A DNA stretch of 64,000 nucleotides from Ruegeria pomeroyi DSS-3 (GTDB taxonomy: Bacteria; Pseudomonadota; Alphaproteobacteria; Rhodobacterales; Rhodobacteraceae). The position numbers and the translations under genes are program-made. The stretch's first letter is position 1. The number at the start of each line of letters is the position of its first letter. The stretch lies in the NCBI RefSeq assembly GCF_000011965.2, contig NC_006569.1:62001-126000 (forward strand). The letters run 5' to 3'. The notes beneath the pieces are model-generated. The model worked only from the letters and a program-made list of their open reading frames with translations. It did not search any database and was not told the DNA's origin. This document shows positions 50,090 through 59,972 of the stretch, piece by piece.

Positions 50090-51661
50090 TCAAAAGGATT
50101 GGATTGTCTTGATTGTTCCGTCGAGGTTGTCACCGTCCCCGTCCTTGAGAGCGGAGCGCAGCAATCGATCCGCCCACATGGCGGCATCGTCGCGCTGCGA
50201 GATCGACCTTATGGTTTGCATGACTTTGTCGAACTTCGAATGACCACGGGCGTGGGTGTCCGAATAGCCCTTGATCAGGCGGCGTACCTTCAGGATCGAA
50301 ACGGCAAGATCGTAGTTGGATTGAAGGGCACCGGTGGCTTCTGTCAGCCATCGCGTCCGGTGTTCGGTCTCTTCAGCATGGCGCAACGACCGGCGGCGCA
50401 GACGCTTCAGCCCGGCAAGAAAAAAGAGCATCAGAAATCCCGGGAGGGAGTAGGTTCGAACCCGTCTCCCTTTGTCGACTCTGCGGTCAAGCCAGGCGTA
50501 AAGCTCGCGCTTGCCTCGCAACCAACCCGCCAAGCCAGCTGGAAGCGCCGAGGATAACTCCTCCAGTCGCGGATGCATGAACTCCGTGGTCCCGAAAATC
50601 TGTCCTTCGGAGAGCTTCAGATCATCTTCGATGCGCCTGCGCCGTTCTGCCCGCGTCTTGAGATCCGCTACACGGAAAATGTCGTCGTAAGCCATCGCAT
50701 TGGCCAGGTACTTTGCCGCCGTATTGGTGAAGGTGAACCCGCGATTATCCCCGCCTGCGGCTCTGTCTTTTTCGGCGATCTCCGCAAGCGTTTCCAGGTA
50801 CTCCTCACCGTAGGCTGCATCCTGAAAATCGACCACCTTCTTCAGGCCAAGATAGGCCATTGCCTGAACCTCAACCGGCAGATCGGTGCGGAGACGTTGC
50901 AAAAGCGCGTTGGCGCGGGGATTGGCAAGTGACCGGGGCAGGGCGGCGGGCATTGTGTCTCTCTGTTCCAACGTCCCCGGAGCTTCGCCTTTCTCGCCAG
51001 CTTCGACCTGGGCCACGGCGGCGTCAAAAGTGCGAATGCTGGCCGCGACACCTTTGCCACTTTTCTGGATGACGGCGTGATAGTCCTCGCGCGGGAAGGG
51101 CAACGCGCCCGAGGCTGAGAGGCTTCCAAAGAGGGCCGAGGATATGACGGACCCGTTTTCGACGGCCATGCGGTTCATATCGAAGACGATCCGGCGCTTG
51201 GCGACGATGCCGATCGCATCCGTTACCGCCCCGCTGTCAGCGATGCCTTCGCCCGGCGCCATCTTCTCTATCGTGGACAGGGATCGGTGGTCGGAGGCGA
51301 TCAGGGTGGTTCGGTCCGGCGTGACGATTCCGCGCAAGATCGAGCGACCAGCCTCCATGTATTCTGCTGCTATGACGACATCGACGTCGCCAGGTGTCGG
51401 CATTTGTGCCAGCACGGGCCTTTGGCCGTGCCGGCCCGGTTTCATCATCTCGACATAGTAGATCGTCGCGCCGGTGCGTTGTGCAACGCCGGGTACGGAG
51501 GTGGATTGTGCAATCCACCCCTGACATTCCGCCAATTCCACGATCCAGTTAGTCAGCACGCCGCCGCCCTGTCCGCCCATGGCGACGATGGCGATAGACA
51601 GGGGACGGTCTGTCGCGTCCGCTTCTGGTCGCAATGGCAGCTTTACGGTATCGTCCTTCAA
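50090..51661 (-). CDS. iorB: Indolepyruvate oxidoreductase subunit beta (IorB-like) with DUF6537-type tail
   Basis: The 523-residue protein starts with a pyruvate:ferredoxin oxidoreductase gamma-like domain (AIVAMGGQGGGVLTNWIVELAE, residues about 24-45, GGQGGGV loop) and PGVAQRTGATIYYVEMM. It is much longer than archaeal IorB (about 200); the additional C-terminal 300 residues, with IADLKTRAERRRRIEDDLKL-like AEKDRAAGGDNRGFTF and a KGYSDTHARGHSKFDKVM end, are the DUF6537-type extension usual in proteobacterial versions. It overlaps iorA by 4 nt and forms the heteromeric arylpyruvate oxidoreductase. Confidence 0.85.
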   Translation of the reverse strand: MKDDTVKLPLRPEADATDRPLSIAIVAMGGQGGGVLTNWIVELAECQGWIAQSTSVPGVAQRTGATIYYVEMMKPGRHGQRPVLAQMPTPGDVDVVIAAEYMEAGRSILRGIVTPDRTTLIASDHRSLSTIEKMAPGEGIADSGAVTDAIGIVAKRRIVFDMNRMAVENGSVISSALFGSLSASGALPFPREDYHAVIQKSGKGVAASIRTFDAAVAQVEAGEKGEAPGTLEQRDTMPAALPRSLANPRANALLQRLRTDLPVEVQAMAYLGLKKVVDFQDAAYGEEYLETLAEIAEKDRAAGGDNRGFTFTNTAAKYLANAMAYDDIFRVADLKTRAERRRRIEDDLKLSEGQIFGTTEFMHPRLEELSSALPAGLAGWLRGKRELYAWLDRRVDKGRRVRTYSLPGFLMLFFLAGLKRLRRRSLRHAEETEHRTRWLTEATGALQSNYDLAVSILKVRRLIKGYSDTHARGHSKFDKVMQTIRSISQRDDAAMWADRLLRSALKDGDGDNLDGTIKTIQSF

Positions 51662-53832
51662 CGTGCGGCCTCCTCAAAGTTGACGGCGCGCCGCGCGCGT
51701 CGTTTTTGCAGATAGGTGATTGCGGGCAGGGTGAAACTCGACTTGAACCTGTCCCATGAGCTTGGGTTGTGGATAACCTCGGCGCGGTAGAAGGAGGGGC
51801 AGAGCACGGCCGCATCCGCCACCTCCCCGCAATTGCCGCAGGCAACACAGGTTGTATCGATCGAAGCGACAGGATCATCGCGCAGGGGGTCGTCCAGCTC
51901 CTTGACCGAAAGAGAGGGGCAGCCGGACAGCCGAATACAGGCGTGATCGCCGGTGCAGACATCTTCATCGACGCCAAAGCGTTCCTTGACCGTCCGTTTA
52001 CCGGCCTTCAGCGCCTTTGCAACTTGTGGCTTCACGCGCCGTTGCTTGTTCAGCATGCATTCAGACGAGGCGACGATGATCTTTGGGCCTTCGGCGTCTG
52101 TCGTCAGGGCCTCAATCAGGACCGCGCGCATCCGGTTCACATCATAGGTGCGGTCGATCTGGCGCACCCATTTGGCACCAACTCCTTTCACGGCATCGAC
52201 GATCGAATTGTTCGTGGTTCGCCGCTTGTTGAAAGCCCGCGACGACAGGATGTCCTGCCCTCCCGTGGCCGAAGAGTAGTAGTTGTCGATGATCAGGAAC
52301 ACGCCGTCATGCTTGTTGAAGACCGCGTGCCCGATGCCGCTGGTCAGCCCGTTATGCCAGAACCCGCCATCCCCCATGATCGAGATCGACCGCTTGGCCC
52401 CCTTGACATTGAACGCCGCCGAAGAGGCCGCACCGAGCCCGTAGCCCATTGTTGTCGCACCGATATTGAAGGGCGGCAGGATCGAGAACAGGTGGCATCC
52501 GATATCTGCCGAGACGTGATGCTCGCCCAGTTCCTCGAAGACCAGTTTCATCGCAGTGAAGATTGGCCGTTCCGGGCATCCGGTGCAAAGCCCCGGCGGG
52601 CGTGGCGGGACCACGTCCTTGAGTGCGGCAACAGCCGGATTGGTCAGGATCGGCACCGGGTCCGGCGCGGGTGCACGGTTTCCCAGCAGGCTGGCTTCAT
52701 AGTCCTCCAGGAACTGCCCGATACCTTTTGTGAGGGCCGTAACCGTGTAGTCACCCGCCATGGGCAGGTATTTCTTGCCGTGAACCTCTGTGGGCTTTCT
52801 AAGCCGCGAAATATTGGTTGTGATGGATTGTTCGATAAACTCCGGCTGGCCCTCTTCGACGACCAGAACCGCATCGAGGCCCTCGCAGAACGCCTCTATC
52901 TCGCTGGGGATCGTCGGATAGCAGACGTTCATCACGTAAATCGGCAGCTTGGAATTGCCGTAGGCATCGCTGAGGCCAAGGAACTGAAGCGCCCGAATGG
53001 TGCTGTTATACATGCCGCCCTGAACGATCAGACCAGTTTTACCGCTCTTGTCCTTTCCGGTGGGCCCGAAGAATTCGTTCAACTTGTTTTCCGTCACAAA
53101 GTCGATGGCCGCAGGCAGGCGCCGCTCGATCTTCTCGACCTCATGTTCATAGGCAGCGGGCGGCAGGACGATCCGGTCAAGGTCACGCTTGGGGCTGTTC
53201 ATGGCGTCCTTCAGGGTGAAGTCGGGGCGCACATTGTCCTTGCAGACGAACTCCCCCGTCATGTGGCAGGACCTGACCCGCACCTGAAGCAGCACGGGCG
53301 TGTTGGAGGCCTCAGACAGCTCAAACCCCTTCTCGATCAGCCCGACCATGCATTCCTGATCCGGGCGCGGATCCAGAAGCCACATCTGCGACTTCATCGC
53401 AAAGGCATGGGTGCGTTCCTGCATGATCGAGGAGCCTTCGCCGTAATCCTCGCCCACGATCACCATCGCCCCGCCCGTGACCCCGCCCGACGCCAGATTG
53501 GCAAGCGCATCGGATGCGACATTGGTGCCCACGGTCGATTTCCATGCCACCGCACCGCGTAAGGGATACATGACAGAGGCCGACAGCATCGCGCCGGCAG
53601 TGGCTTCGTTTGCAGAGCTTTGGAAGTTCACTCCCAGGTCGTCGAGGATGTCATTCGCATCCGCCAAAACATCCATGAGATGCGAGATCGGCGATCCCTG
53701 GTATCCACCGACATATGAGATCCCGGACTGCAGGAGTGCCTTTGTGATCGCGAGGATCCCCTCGCCTCGAAAGACGTCTCCCTCTCCCAGCTTGAGATGC
53801 TCCACTTCCTTGGCAAACGAACGTTCGGCCAT
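51658..53832 (-). CDS. iorA: Indolepyruvate oxidoreductase subunit alpha (IorA-like)
   Basis: The 724-residue protein (start ATG 53832, MAERSFAKEVEHLKLGEGDV) has the PP-type ThDP fold of IorA: an N-terminal YVGGYQGSPISHLMDV segment, a GDGGFWHNGLTSGIGHAV ThDP/Mg motif near residue 450, and a C-terminal ferredoxin-like region with CTGDHACIRLSGCPSL and CVACGNCGEVADAAVLCPSFY for iron-sulfur clusters. The enzyme converts arylpyruvates plus CoA to arylacetyl-CoA and CO2. It is the first gene of the leftward operon; the 115-bp divergent gap to the aldehyde dehydrogenase gene is AT-rich and carries the 14-bp motif at 53864. Confidence 0.87.
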   Translation of the reverse strand: MAERSFAKEVEHLKLGEGDVFRGEGILAITKALLQSGISYVGGYQGSPISHLMDVLADANDILDDLGVNFQSSANEATAGAMLSASVMYPLRGAVAWKSTVGTNVASDALANLASGGVTGGAMVIVGEDYGEGSSIMQERTHAFAMKSQMWLLDPRPDQECMVGLIEKGFELSEASNTPVLLQVRVRSCHMTGEFVCKDNVRPDFTLKDAMNSPKRDLDRIVLPPAAYEHEVEKIERRLPAAIDFVTENKLNEFFGPTGKDKSGKTGLIVQGGMYNSTIRALQFLGLSDAYGNSKLPIYVMNVCYPTIPSEIEAFCEGLDAVLVVEEGQPEFIEQSITTNISRLRKPTEVHGKKYLPMAGDYTVTALTKGIGQFLEDYEASLLGNRAPAPDPVPILTNPAVAALKDVVPPRPPGLCTGCPERPIFTAMKLVFEELGEHHVSADIGCHLFSILPPFNIGATTMGYGLGAASSAAFNVKGAKRSISIMGDGGFWHNGLTSGIGHAVFNKHDGVFLIIDNYYSSATGGQDILSSRAFNKRRTTNNSIVDAVKGVGAKWVRQIDRTYDVNRMRAVLIEALTTDAEGPKIIVASSECMLNKQRRVKPQVAKALKAGKRTVKERFGVDEDVCTGDHACIRLSGCPSLSVKELDDPLRDDPVASIDTTCVACGNCGEVADAAVLCPSFYRAEVIHNPSSWDRFKSSFTLPAITYLQKRRARRAVNFEEAAR

Positions 53833-53863
53833 CTGTGCCTCCAAAAATATATGGAAATGAATA

Positions 53864-53877
53864 ATTTTATATGTAAA
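53864..53877 (-). promoter_or_regulatory. 14-bp motif TTTACATATAAAAT (copy 1)
   Basis: On the minus strand this reads TTTACATATAAAAT, identical to 62911-62924. The core TTTACATATAAA is a near-palindrome (10 of 12 positions), a form and size suited to a MarR-type dimer. It lies 32 bp upstream of the iorA start and 71 bp upstream of the aldehyde dehydrogenase start. Confidence 0.5.
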
Positions 53878-53947
53878 GTAAGTCAAGAAGTTTCGGATTA
53901 ATGATGAAGCCCCGAAGCGTCGAGAGTAAGAAAAAAGGTTGAAAAAC

Positions 53948-55462
53948 ATGCAAGTAGCCCGCCCCGATAGCCTGGTTTCGCAAATTCTTCCGGCAGTTGC
54001 GGACTATCTTGATTCGCCTGCAAAGTTGCTGTTGGGCGGCACGTCCACCGCTGCGTCGGATGGTCGGACGATGGATGTTTTCAATCCCGCAACGGGAAAG
54101 AAACTTGCCGAAGTACCATGGGGCGGCGCAGCGGAGATCGACCTTGCCGTGAAGGCCGCGCAGGCGGCACTGGAAGGCGACTGGAGCCGGATGCGGCCCG
54201 TGGAGCGCCAACGCGTGCTGCTGAATCTGGCGGATCTGATCGAGGCCAACGGCGAAGAGCTGGCGCAACTCGAGACACTGAACAACGGCAAGTCAGTGAT
54301 GTTGTCGCGATTGGTCGAGGTTGGGAACTCGTCCAACTATCTGCGTTACATGGCGGGCTGGTCCACCAAGATCGAAGGCTCGACAATAGATGTGTCGATC
54401 GCTGTGCCACCGGGCGCAAAATACCAGGCCTACACGCGCAAGGAGCCTGTTGGCGTGGTTGGGGCGATAACGCCGTGGAACTTCCCGCTCAACATGGCGA
54501 TCTGGAAACTGGCCCCGGCGCTTGCCTGCGGCAATACGGTGGTTCTGAAGCCCGCCGAGGAAACGCCGCTGACGTCGCTTCGCTTGGGAGAGTTGTGCCT
54601 CGAGGCGGGCCTGCCGCCCGGAGTCGTAAACGTCGTTTCGGGAACCGGAGCCGAGGCAGGTGCAGCGCTCACCGCACATCCCGGTGTCAACAAGCTGACC
54701 TTCACAGGATCGACCGAGGTCGGCAAGATCATCGGCATCCAGGCGATGCGGGACATGAAGCGCGTGACGCTGGAACTGGGTGGCAAGGCGCCCATGGTCA
54801 TGTTCGACGACATGGACCTTGATCAACTGTCCGAGGCGGCCCGGATTGGCATTCTGTTCAACTCGGGTCAGACCTGCTGCGCCGGAACCCGCATCTATGC
54901 GCAGCGCGGTATTTACGACCGGATCTGCGAAACTATGGCCAATGTGGTGGGCGCGCTGTCTGTCGGTTCTGGGCTTGATCCTGCCAACGCAATCAACCCG
55001 ATGGTATCGGCCAAGCATCAGGCGCATGTGTCTGCCTGCATCGCGGGCGGCGTCGAAGAGGGGGCAACCCCATTGCTCGACACGGGCGCATACGATGGAG
55101 AGGGATACTTCGTCAGGCCGCAAATCTTCACCGATGTCCGCCAGGACATGAGGATTATGCAGGACGAGGTCTTTGGTCCGGTCTTCACCATCACACCATT
55201 TGATGACCCAGACGAAGCGATCCGCATGGCCAACGACACGCGCTATGGGCTTGGGGCGTCAATCTGGACGACCAACCTGAACACCATGCATCGCTATGTG
55301 CCGCAACTTCAGGCCGGCACGGTCTGGGTCAATTCCCACAACGTGCCCGACGCGAACATGCCCTTTGGTGGCTACAAGCAGTCGGGCATTGGCCGCGAAC
55401 ACGGTCGCGCCGCGCTGGATGCTTATCTCGAAACAAAATCTGTCTGCATCGCGGTGAGGTAA
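53948..55462 (+). CDS. Aldehyde dehydrogenase (phenylacetaldehyde/indoleacetaldehyde type)
   Basis: The 504-residue enzyme has AITPWNFPLNMAIWKLAPALA, FTGSTEVGKIIG, catalytic Glu in LELGGKAPMVMFDD, catalytic Cys in NSGQTCCAGTRIY, and EVFGPVFTITPF. Length and motifs suit the betaine/aromatic aldehyde dehydrogenase group (feaB, aldA type). It is the first gene of the eight-gene rightward operon (gaps of 5, 2, 18, 17, 1, 37 and 11 bp). It could oxidise arylacetaldehydes formed by the transaminase. The in-frame TTG 53939 is a less likely start. Confidence 0.87.
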   Translation: MQVARPDSLVSQILPAVADYLDSPAKLLLGGTSTAASDGRTMDVFNPATGKKLAEVPWGGAAEIDLAVKAAQAALEGDWSRMRPVERQRVLLNLADLIEANGEELAQLETLNNGKSVMLSRLVEVGNSSNYLRYMAGWSTKIEGSTIDVSIAVPPGAKYQAYTRKEPVGVVGAITPWNFPLNMAIWKLAPALACGNTVVLKPAEETPLTSLRLGELCLEAGLPPGVVNVVSGTGAEAGAALTAHPGVNKLTFTGSTEVGKIIGIQAMRDMKRVTLELGGKAPMVMFDDMDLDQLSEAARIGILFNSGQTCCAGTRIYAQRGIYDRICETMANVVGALSVGSGLDPANAINPMVSAKHQAHVSACIAGGVEEGATPLLDTGAYDGEGYFVRPQIFTDVRQDMRIMQDEVFGPVFTITPFDDPDEAIRMANDTRYGLGASIWTTNLNTMHRYVPQLQAGTVWVNSHNVPDANMPFGGYKQSGIGREHGRAALDAYLETKSVCIAVR

Positions 55463-55467
55463 GGCCA

Positions 55468-56856
55468 ATGACCACGACACAGCACACTCCCACCCCGCGC
55501 GACAACTTTCTTCGTGAGAACAACGGGCGTCATCAGATCCACCCGATGACCCACCCGCTGATCATCGAAAACCGCCCGCCACGCATCATCGTCAAGGGCG
55601 AAGGGTCCTATGTCACGGATATCGACGGCAAGACCTATGTCGATGGAGTTGGCGGGCTCTGGAACGTCAATGTTGGCCACAACCGGCCCGAGGTAAAGGC
55701 GGCGATTACCGCTCAGATGGAAGAGATCAGCTATTACTCCAGCTTTGCCGGCACCGTGACGCCACCCTCCATCGAGCTTTCGGCCAAGATCATGGAGATG
55801 ACAGCCGATGAGGACATGGCGCGGGTCCTGTTCTCGGCCAACGGGTCGGACGCTGTCGAAACCGCGCTGAAGCTCAGCCGTCAATACTGGAAACTGGAAG
55901 GGGAGCCGGAACGCACCGGTTTCATCTCGCTCAAGCAGGGCTATCACGGCATTCAGTTTGGCGGCACATCCGTGAACGGTTCGACACTTTACCGCTCGGC
56001 CTATGGGCCGCTTCTTCCCGGATGCTATCAGGTCGACAGCCCGTGGACTTACCGCAACCCCTATTCCGAAGACCCCGAGGAACTTGCCGAGGCGGTCATC
56101 ACGCAGATCGACCGGCTGATCCAGCATCAGGGGGCGCACACGATCGCGGCCTTCATTGCAGAGCCGGTGCAGGGGGCCGGGGGCATCATTGTTCCTCCCG
56201 CAAGCTTCTGGCCCCGTCTGCGCCAGGTTCTGGACAAGTACGGCATCCTGCTGATCTCGGACGAGGTTGTGACCGGGTTCGGACGCACGGGCGCGATGTT
56301 CGGCGCGCGCGGGTGGGGTGTGAAGCCCGACATCATGTGTTTCGCGAAAGGTATCACCGCAGGATACATCCCGCTGGGTGCGACGGTGATCAATGAACGT
56401 GTCTTTGCAGCCTGGCAGAAGGGCATCGACCCAACGGGGTTCATCATGCACGGCTACACGGCCACGGGCCATGCGCTTGGATGTGCCGCCGCCAATGCCA
56501 CGCTGAAGATTGTCGAGGACGAAGACCTTCCCGGCAATGCCGGGCGCATGGGCCAGCGGCTCATGGAAGGGCTCAAGGACATTCCCAACTGGTCGTCACT
56601 CGTAGGTGAGGTGCGGGGCAAGGGGCTGATGGTCGGGCTCGATCTGGTGGCTGACAAAGACACGCGTGAACCAATCGACCCCGGCAAGGGGCAGGGCGAA
56701 ATGGTGGCGACCTTCGCACGTGACGAGGGCGTGATCGTGCGCCCCGCCGGCCCGGTCATCATCATCTCGCCGCCACTGACTCTGTCAGAAAAGGAAACCG
56801 ACAAGATCGTCGATGCACTGATCAAGGCGCTGCGCCGGTACGAGGAGGAGAAGTAG
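55468..56856 (+). CDS. Class III (omega) aminotransferase
   Basis: The 462-residue PLP enzyme has YVDGVGGLWNVNVGHNRPEV, SANGSDAVETALKLSRQYW, the PLP-contact IAEPVQGAGGIIVPP, LLISDEVVTGFGRTGAMFG and the Schiff-base Lys in MCFAKGITAGYIPLGA. It moves an amino group from a primary amine or omega-amino acid to a keto acid (often pyruvate). In this operon it would make an aldehyde for the adjacent dehydrogenase. The specific amine, for example an arylethylamine, cannot be read. Confidence 0.87.
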   Translation: MTTTQHTPTPRDNFLRENNGRHQIHPMTHPLIIENRPPRIIVKGEGSYVTDIDGKTYVDGVGGLWNVNVGHNRPEVKAAITAQMEEISYYSSFAGTVTPPSIELSAKIMEMTADEDMARVLFSANGSDAVETALKLSRQYWKLEGEPERTGFISLKQGYHGIQFGGTSVNGSTLYRSAYGPLLPGCYQVDSPWTYRNPYSEDPEELAEAVITQIDRLIQHQGAHTIAAFIAEPVQGAGGIIVPPASFWPRLRQVLDKYGILLISDEVVTGFGRTGAMFGARGWGVKPDIMCFAKGITAGYIPLGATVINERVFAAWQKGIDPTGFIMHGYTATGHALGCAAANATLKIVEDEDLPGNAGRMGQRLMEGLKDIPNWSSLVGEVRGKGLMVGLDLVADKDTREPIDPGKGQGEMVATFARDEGVIVRPAGPVIIISPPLTLSEKETDKIVDALIKALRRYEEEK

Positions 56857-56858
56857 AG

Positions 56859-57893
56859 ATGCTTCCATTGCAGGATTTCCCAAAGTTCACCGCCGCCGCT
56901 GTTCAGGCCAGTCCGGTTTTTCTGGATGCACACAAGACGGCGCAGAAGGCGGTTGACCTGATCGCGGAGGCGGCGGGGAACGGCGCCGAATTGGTCGTTT
57001 TCCCGGAGGTGTTCATCCCGGGCTATCCCTATTGGAACTGGATCACCGATCCGGTGACGGGCGGTGCCTGGTTTGAAAAACTGGTGCGGGCCTCGGTCTT
57101 TGCCGACGGACCCGAAATCGACGTGATCCGCGATGCGGCAAGGGCGCATGGGTGTCATGTGGTGATGGGGTTGAACGAACGCAGCCCGGTGTCGCTGGGG
57201 GCGCTTTACAACACTCTTTTGTTCATCGGGCCGGATGGCGAGGTTATCGGCAAGCATCGCAAGCTGGTGCCCACATGGGCGGAGAAGCTGACCTGGACCG
57301 GTGGGGATGGGTCCAGCCTGAAAGTCTACGATACGGCCATCGGCCCGTTGGGCGGGCTGGCCTGCGGCGAAAACACCAACACGCTCGCCCGTTTCACGCT
57401 GCTGGCGCAGGGCGAGTTGGTGCATACGGCCAGCTACATTTCGCTGCCTGTGGCACCGCCGGATTACGACATGGCCGAGGCGATCAAGCTGCGCAGCATG
57501 TCGCACAGCTTCGAGGGTAAGGTCTTTACAGTGACCGCCACCTCTACGGTGTCCGAAGAGATCATCGAGGCGATGGAGCAGGTCCGCCCCAATGCCCGGG
57601 AGTTGCTGCAGCGCAAGTCCAGTGCCTATTCCGGCGTCATTGGCCCGGATGGGCGCGAGGTTGTCACCGGGCTGATCGACGACGAGGGCATCGTCTATGC
57701 CGAGATCGATCTGGGCAAATGCATTCAGCCCAAGCAGATGCATGACATCACCGGGCACTACAATCGCTTCGACATCTTCGATCTGAGGGTGAACCAGAGA
57801 CGGCAGACCCCTGTCGCCCTTTCCGGCGCCGCCGTCACATTCACCAACGAACACGAACAGGCTGACGGTTCTACGGAACCGGCCAGCGAGTAG
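56859..57893 (+). CDS. Nitrilase
   Basis: The 344-residue enzyme has the aromatic-nitrilase-type triad: Glu in VFPEVFIPGYPYWNW (about residue 49), Lys in GKHRKLVPTWAEKLTW (about residue 131), and Cys in LGGLACGENTNTL (about residue 166), with the CGEN variant common in true nitrilases. It turns a nitrile (such as an arylacetonitrile) into its carboxylic acid plus ammonia. It is distinct from the amidase-type homologue at 10753. It lies 2 bp after the aminotransferase gene. Confidence 0.87.
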   Translation: MLPLQDFPKFTAAAVQASPVFLDAHKTAQKAVDLIAEAAGNGAELVVFPEVFIPGYPYWNWITDPVTGGAWFEKLVRASVFADGPEIDVIRDAARAHGCHVVMGLNERSPVSLGALYNTLLFIGPDGEVIGKHRKLVPTWAEKLTWTGGDGSSLKVYDTAIGPLGGLACGENTNTLARFTLLAQGELVHTASYISLPVAPPDYDMAEAIKLRSMSHSFEGKVFTVTATSTVSEEIIEAMEQVRPNARELLQRKSSAYSGVIGPDGREVVTGLIDDEGIVYAEIDLGKCIQPKQMHDITGHYNRFDIFDLRVNQRRQTPVALSGAAVTFTNEHEQADGSTEPASE

Positions 57894-57911
57894 ACGCAAG
57901 GAGGTAAAAGG

Positions 57912-59036
57912 ATGGCACCGACCGAGATCAAACCCGAAGACGATATCCTGGGCCGCGCCCGGGTCCGCGACACGCCAGAGCTCGAGGCCTATTACGACGA
58001 TCTGGCCAAGATCGAGACGGGCGCGCTCTGGACCGTGGCCAATGACATCGAGCCATGGGAGCCGACCCCGAAATCCGCCCCGGTGCACTGGAAGTGGTCA
58101 GATCTTCGGCGCGAGGTGTTGCGCGCGATCGACCTTGTGCGCCCCGAGGATGCGGGCCGCCGGGTGGTTTACCTGCGCAACCCGCAGCGCAAGGATGTGA
58201 GTGCTGCCTGTGGCTGGCTGTTCTCGGGCATCCAGACCATGAAGGCCGGCGAGCGTGCGGGCGCGCACCGGCACGCGGCTTCGGCGCTGCGGTTCATCAT
58301 GGAGGGATCGGGGGCCTATACGATCGTGGACGGGCACAAGGTTGAATTGGGCGCCAATGACTTCGTGCTGACGCCCAATGGCACCTGGCATGAGCACGGC
58401 ATTCTGGAAAGCGGCACGGAATGTATCTGGCAGGACGGGCTGGATATTCCGCTGACCAACTGCCTGGAGGCGAACTTCTATGAGGTGCACCCCAACGACT
58501 ACCAGACCACCGACATCCCGCTGAACGACAGCCCGCTGACCTATGGCGGCCCGGCGCTGCTGCCGCAGTTGGACAAGTGGGACAAACCCTATTCGCCGCT
58601 TCTGAAATACTCCTGGGAGCCGACCTATGAGGCGCTTCTGAATTATGCCAAGGCCAGCGACGGATCGCCCTATGACGGGTTGATCCTGCGCTACACGAAC
58701 CCACAGACCGGCGGCCATCCGATGCTGACGATGGGGGCCTCGATGCAGATGCTGCGACCCGGCGAGCACACCAAGGCGCACCGTCACACCGGCAACGTGA
58801 TCTACAACGTGGCCAAGGGGCAGGGCTATTCGATTGTCGGCGGCAAGCGGTTCGATTGGTCGGAGCACGACATCTTCTGCGTGCCCGCCTGGACGTGGCA
58901 CGAGCACTGCAACACCCAAGAGCGCGACGATGCCTGCCTGTTCTCGTTCAACGACTTTCCGGTGATGGAGAAGCTCGGCTTCTGGGCGGAACAGGCGCTT
59001 GAGGACAATGGCGGTCATCAGATCGTCGCGGACTGA
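57912..59036 (+). CDS. Gentisate 1,2-dioxygenase-like bicupin
   Basis: The 374-residue protein has two cupin domains. The first has AHRHAASALRFIMEGSGAYT and NGTWHEHG, giving the three-His iron site; the second has KAHRHTGNVIYNVAKGQGYS and AWTWHEHCN with a similar pattern. This is the layout of gentisate 1,2-dioxygenase and close relatives (salicylate and 1-hydroxy-2-naphthoate dioxygenases), which cleave the ring between the OH and COOH carbons. The next two genes fit the maleylpyruvate route from gentisate. Confidence 0.85.
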   Translation: MAPTEIKPEDDILGRARVRDTPELEAYYDDLAKIETGALWTVANDIEPWEPTPKSAPVHWKWSDLRREVLRAIDLVRPEDAGRRVVYLRNPQRKDVSAACGWLFSGIQTMKAGERAGAHRHAASALRFIMEGSGAYTIVDGHKVELGANDFVLTPNGTWHEHGILESGTECIWQDGLDIPLTNCLEANFYEVHPNDYQTTDIPLNDSPLTYGGPALLPQLDKWDKPYSPLLKYSWEPTYEALLNYAKASDGSPYDGLILRYTNPQTGGHPMLTMGASMQMLRPGEHTKAHRHTGNVIYNVAKGQGYSIVGGKRFDWSEHDIFCVPAWTWHEHCNTQERDDACLFSFNDFPVMEKLGFWAEQALEDNGGHQIVAD

Positions 59037-59053
59037 ACACGAAGGAAAGAACA

Positions 59054-59971
59054 ATGAAACTCGTAACTTATCGCGATAGTGCCGCCGGAGAAGGACGCCT
59101 TGGCGTCGTCGTGGATGGACAGGTTGTCGATGTCGAATGGCTGGGCGAAGCTGCAGGCGAAGCCCTGCCGGACAGCATGCTCGATCTGATCGACATGGGG
59201 CCGGATGCGCTGGCCGCGATCACCCGTGCGCTTGACGCGACCAACGCCGCGCGCCCCGCCGGGCTTGCAGTGCCCGAGGAGAACGTTCGGCTGCTCGCGC
59301 CGATCCCACGCCCGCGCAAGAACATCTTCGGCATCGGGCTGAACTATGTGGAACATGTCGCCGAAAGCGCGAAATCGCTCGATACCTCCAAGGAGCTGCC
59401 GAAAGAGCCGGTGGTCTTCTCCAAGCCGCCCACCAGCGTGATCGCCAGTGGTGAAGGCATCCAGCACAACGCCGCCATGACCCAACAACTCGACTGGGAG
59501 GTCGAACTGGCCGTGATCATCGGCAAGCGCGCCACCCGGATCGCCAAGGATAATGCCATGAGCCACGTCTTTGGCTACTCGGTCATCAACGATGTCTCGG
59601 CGCGCGACAACCGCCGTGCCGGGCAGTGGATCTTCTCCAAGGGTCAGGACACGTTCTGCCCCTTCGGCCCGGCGATCATCACCGCCGACGATGTGCCGGA
59701 CCCGCACAACCTCGACCTCTGGCTGACCAAGAATGGCGTGGAAAAGCAGCGCTCGAACACGCGCCATCTGCTCTTCGATATCCCGACGCTGATCGCGGAT
59801 ATCTCGTCGGGCATCACGCTGGAACCCGGCGATATCATCGCCACCGGCACGCCCGCAGGCGTCGGCGCGGGGCGCGATCCGCAGGAATGGATGTGGCCCG
59901 GCGATGTGATCGAATGCGGCGTCGACGGGATCGGCGTGCTGCGCAACCCGGTTGTGAAGATCGGAGACTGA
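59054..59971 (+). CDS. FAA-hydrolase family protein, probable maleyl/fumarylpyruvate hydrolase
   Basis: The 305-residue protein has the fumarylacetoacetase fold: KNIFGIGLNYVEHVAES (about residue 94), metal ligands in LDWEVELAVIIGK (E-x-E), YSVINDVSARDNRR and GDIIATGTPAGVGAGR. The enzyme hydrolyses acylpyruvates. Because a maleate isomerase gene follows within 1 bp and no glutathione-dependent maleylpyruvate isomerase is present, the substrate is probably maleylpyruvate itself, giving maleate and pyruvate. RBS GAAGGAAAG precedes the start. Confidence 0.85.
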   Translation: MKLVTYRDSAAGEGRLGVVVDGQVVDVEWLGEAAGEALPDSMLDLIDMGPDALAAITRALDATNAARPAGLAVPEENVRLLAPIPRPRKNIFGIGLNYVEHVAESAKSLDTSKELPKEPVVFSKPPTSVIASGEGIQHNAAMTQQLDWEVELAVIIGKRATRIAKDNAMSHVFGYSVINDVSARDNRRAGQWIFSKGQDTFCPFGPAIITADDVPDPHNLDLWLTKNGVEKQRSNTRHLLFDIPTLIADISSGITLEPGDIIATGTPAGVGAGRDPQEWMWPGDVIECGVDGIGVLRNPVVKIGD

Positions 59972-59972
59972 C

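Noticed and set aside
51769-53562. 597-codon rightward open frame opposite iorA
   Set aside because: It lies wholly antisense to iorA, whose ThDP and iron-sulfur motifs are unmistakable.
56454-58088. 544-codon leftward open frame opposite the aminotransferase, nitrilase and cupin genes
   Set aside because: It runs across three tightly spaced, recognisable rightward genes and shows no domain.
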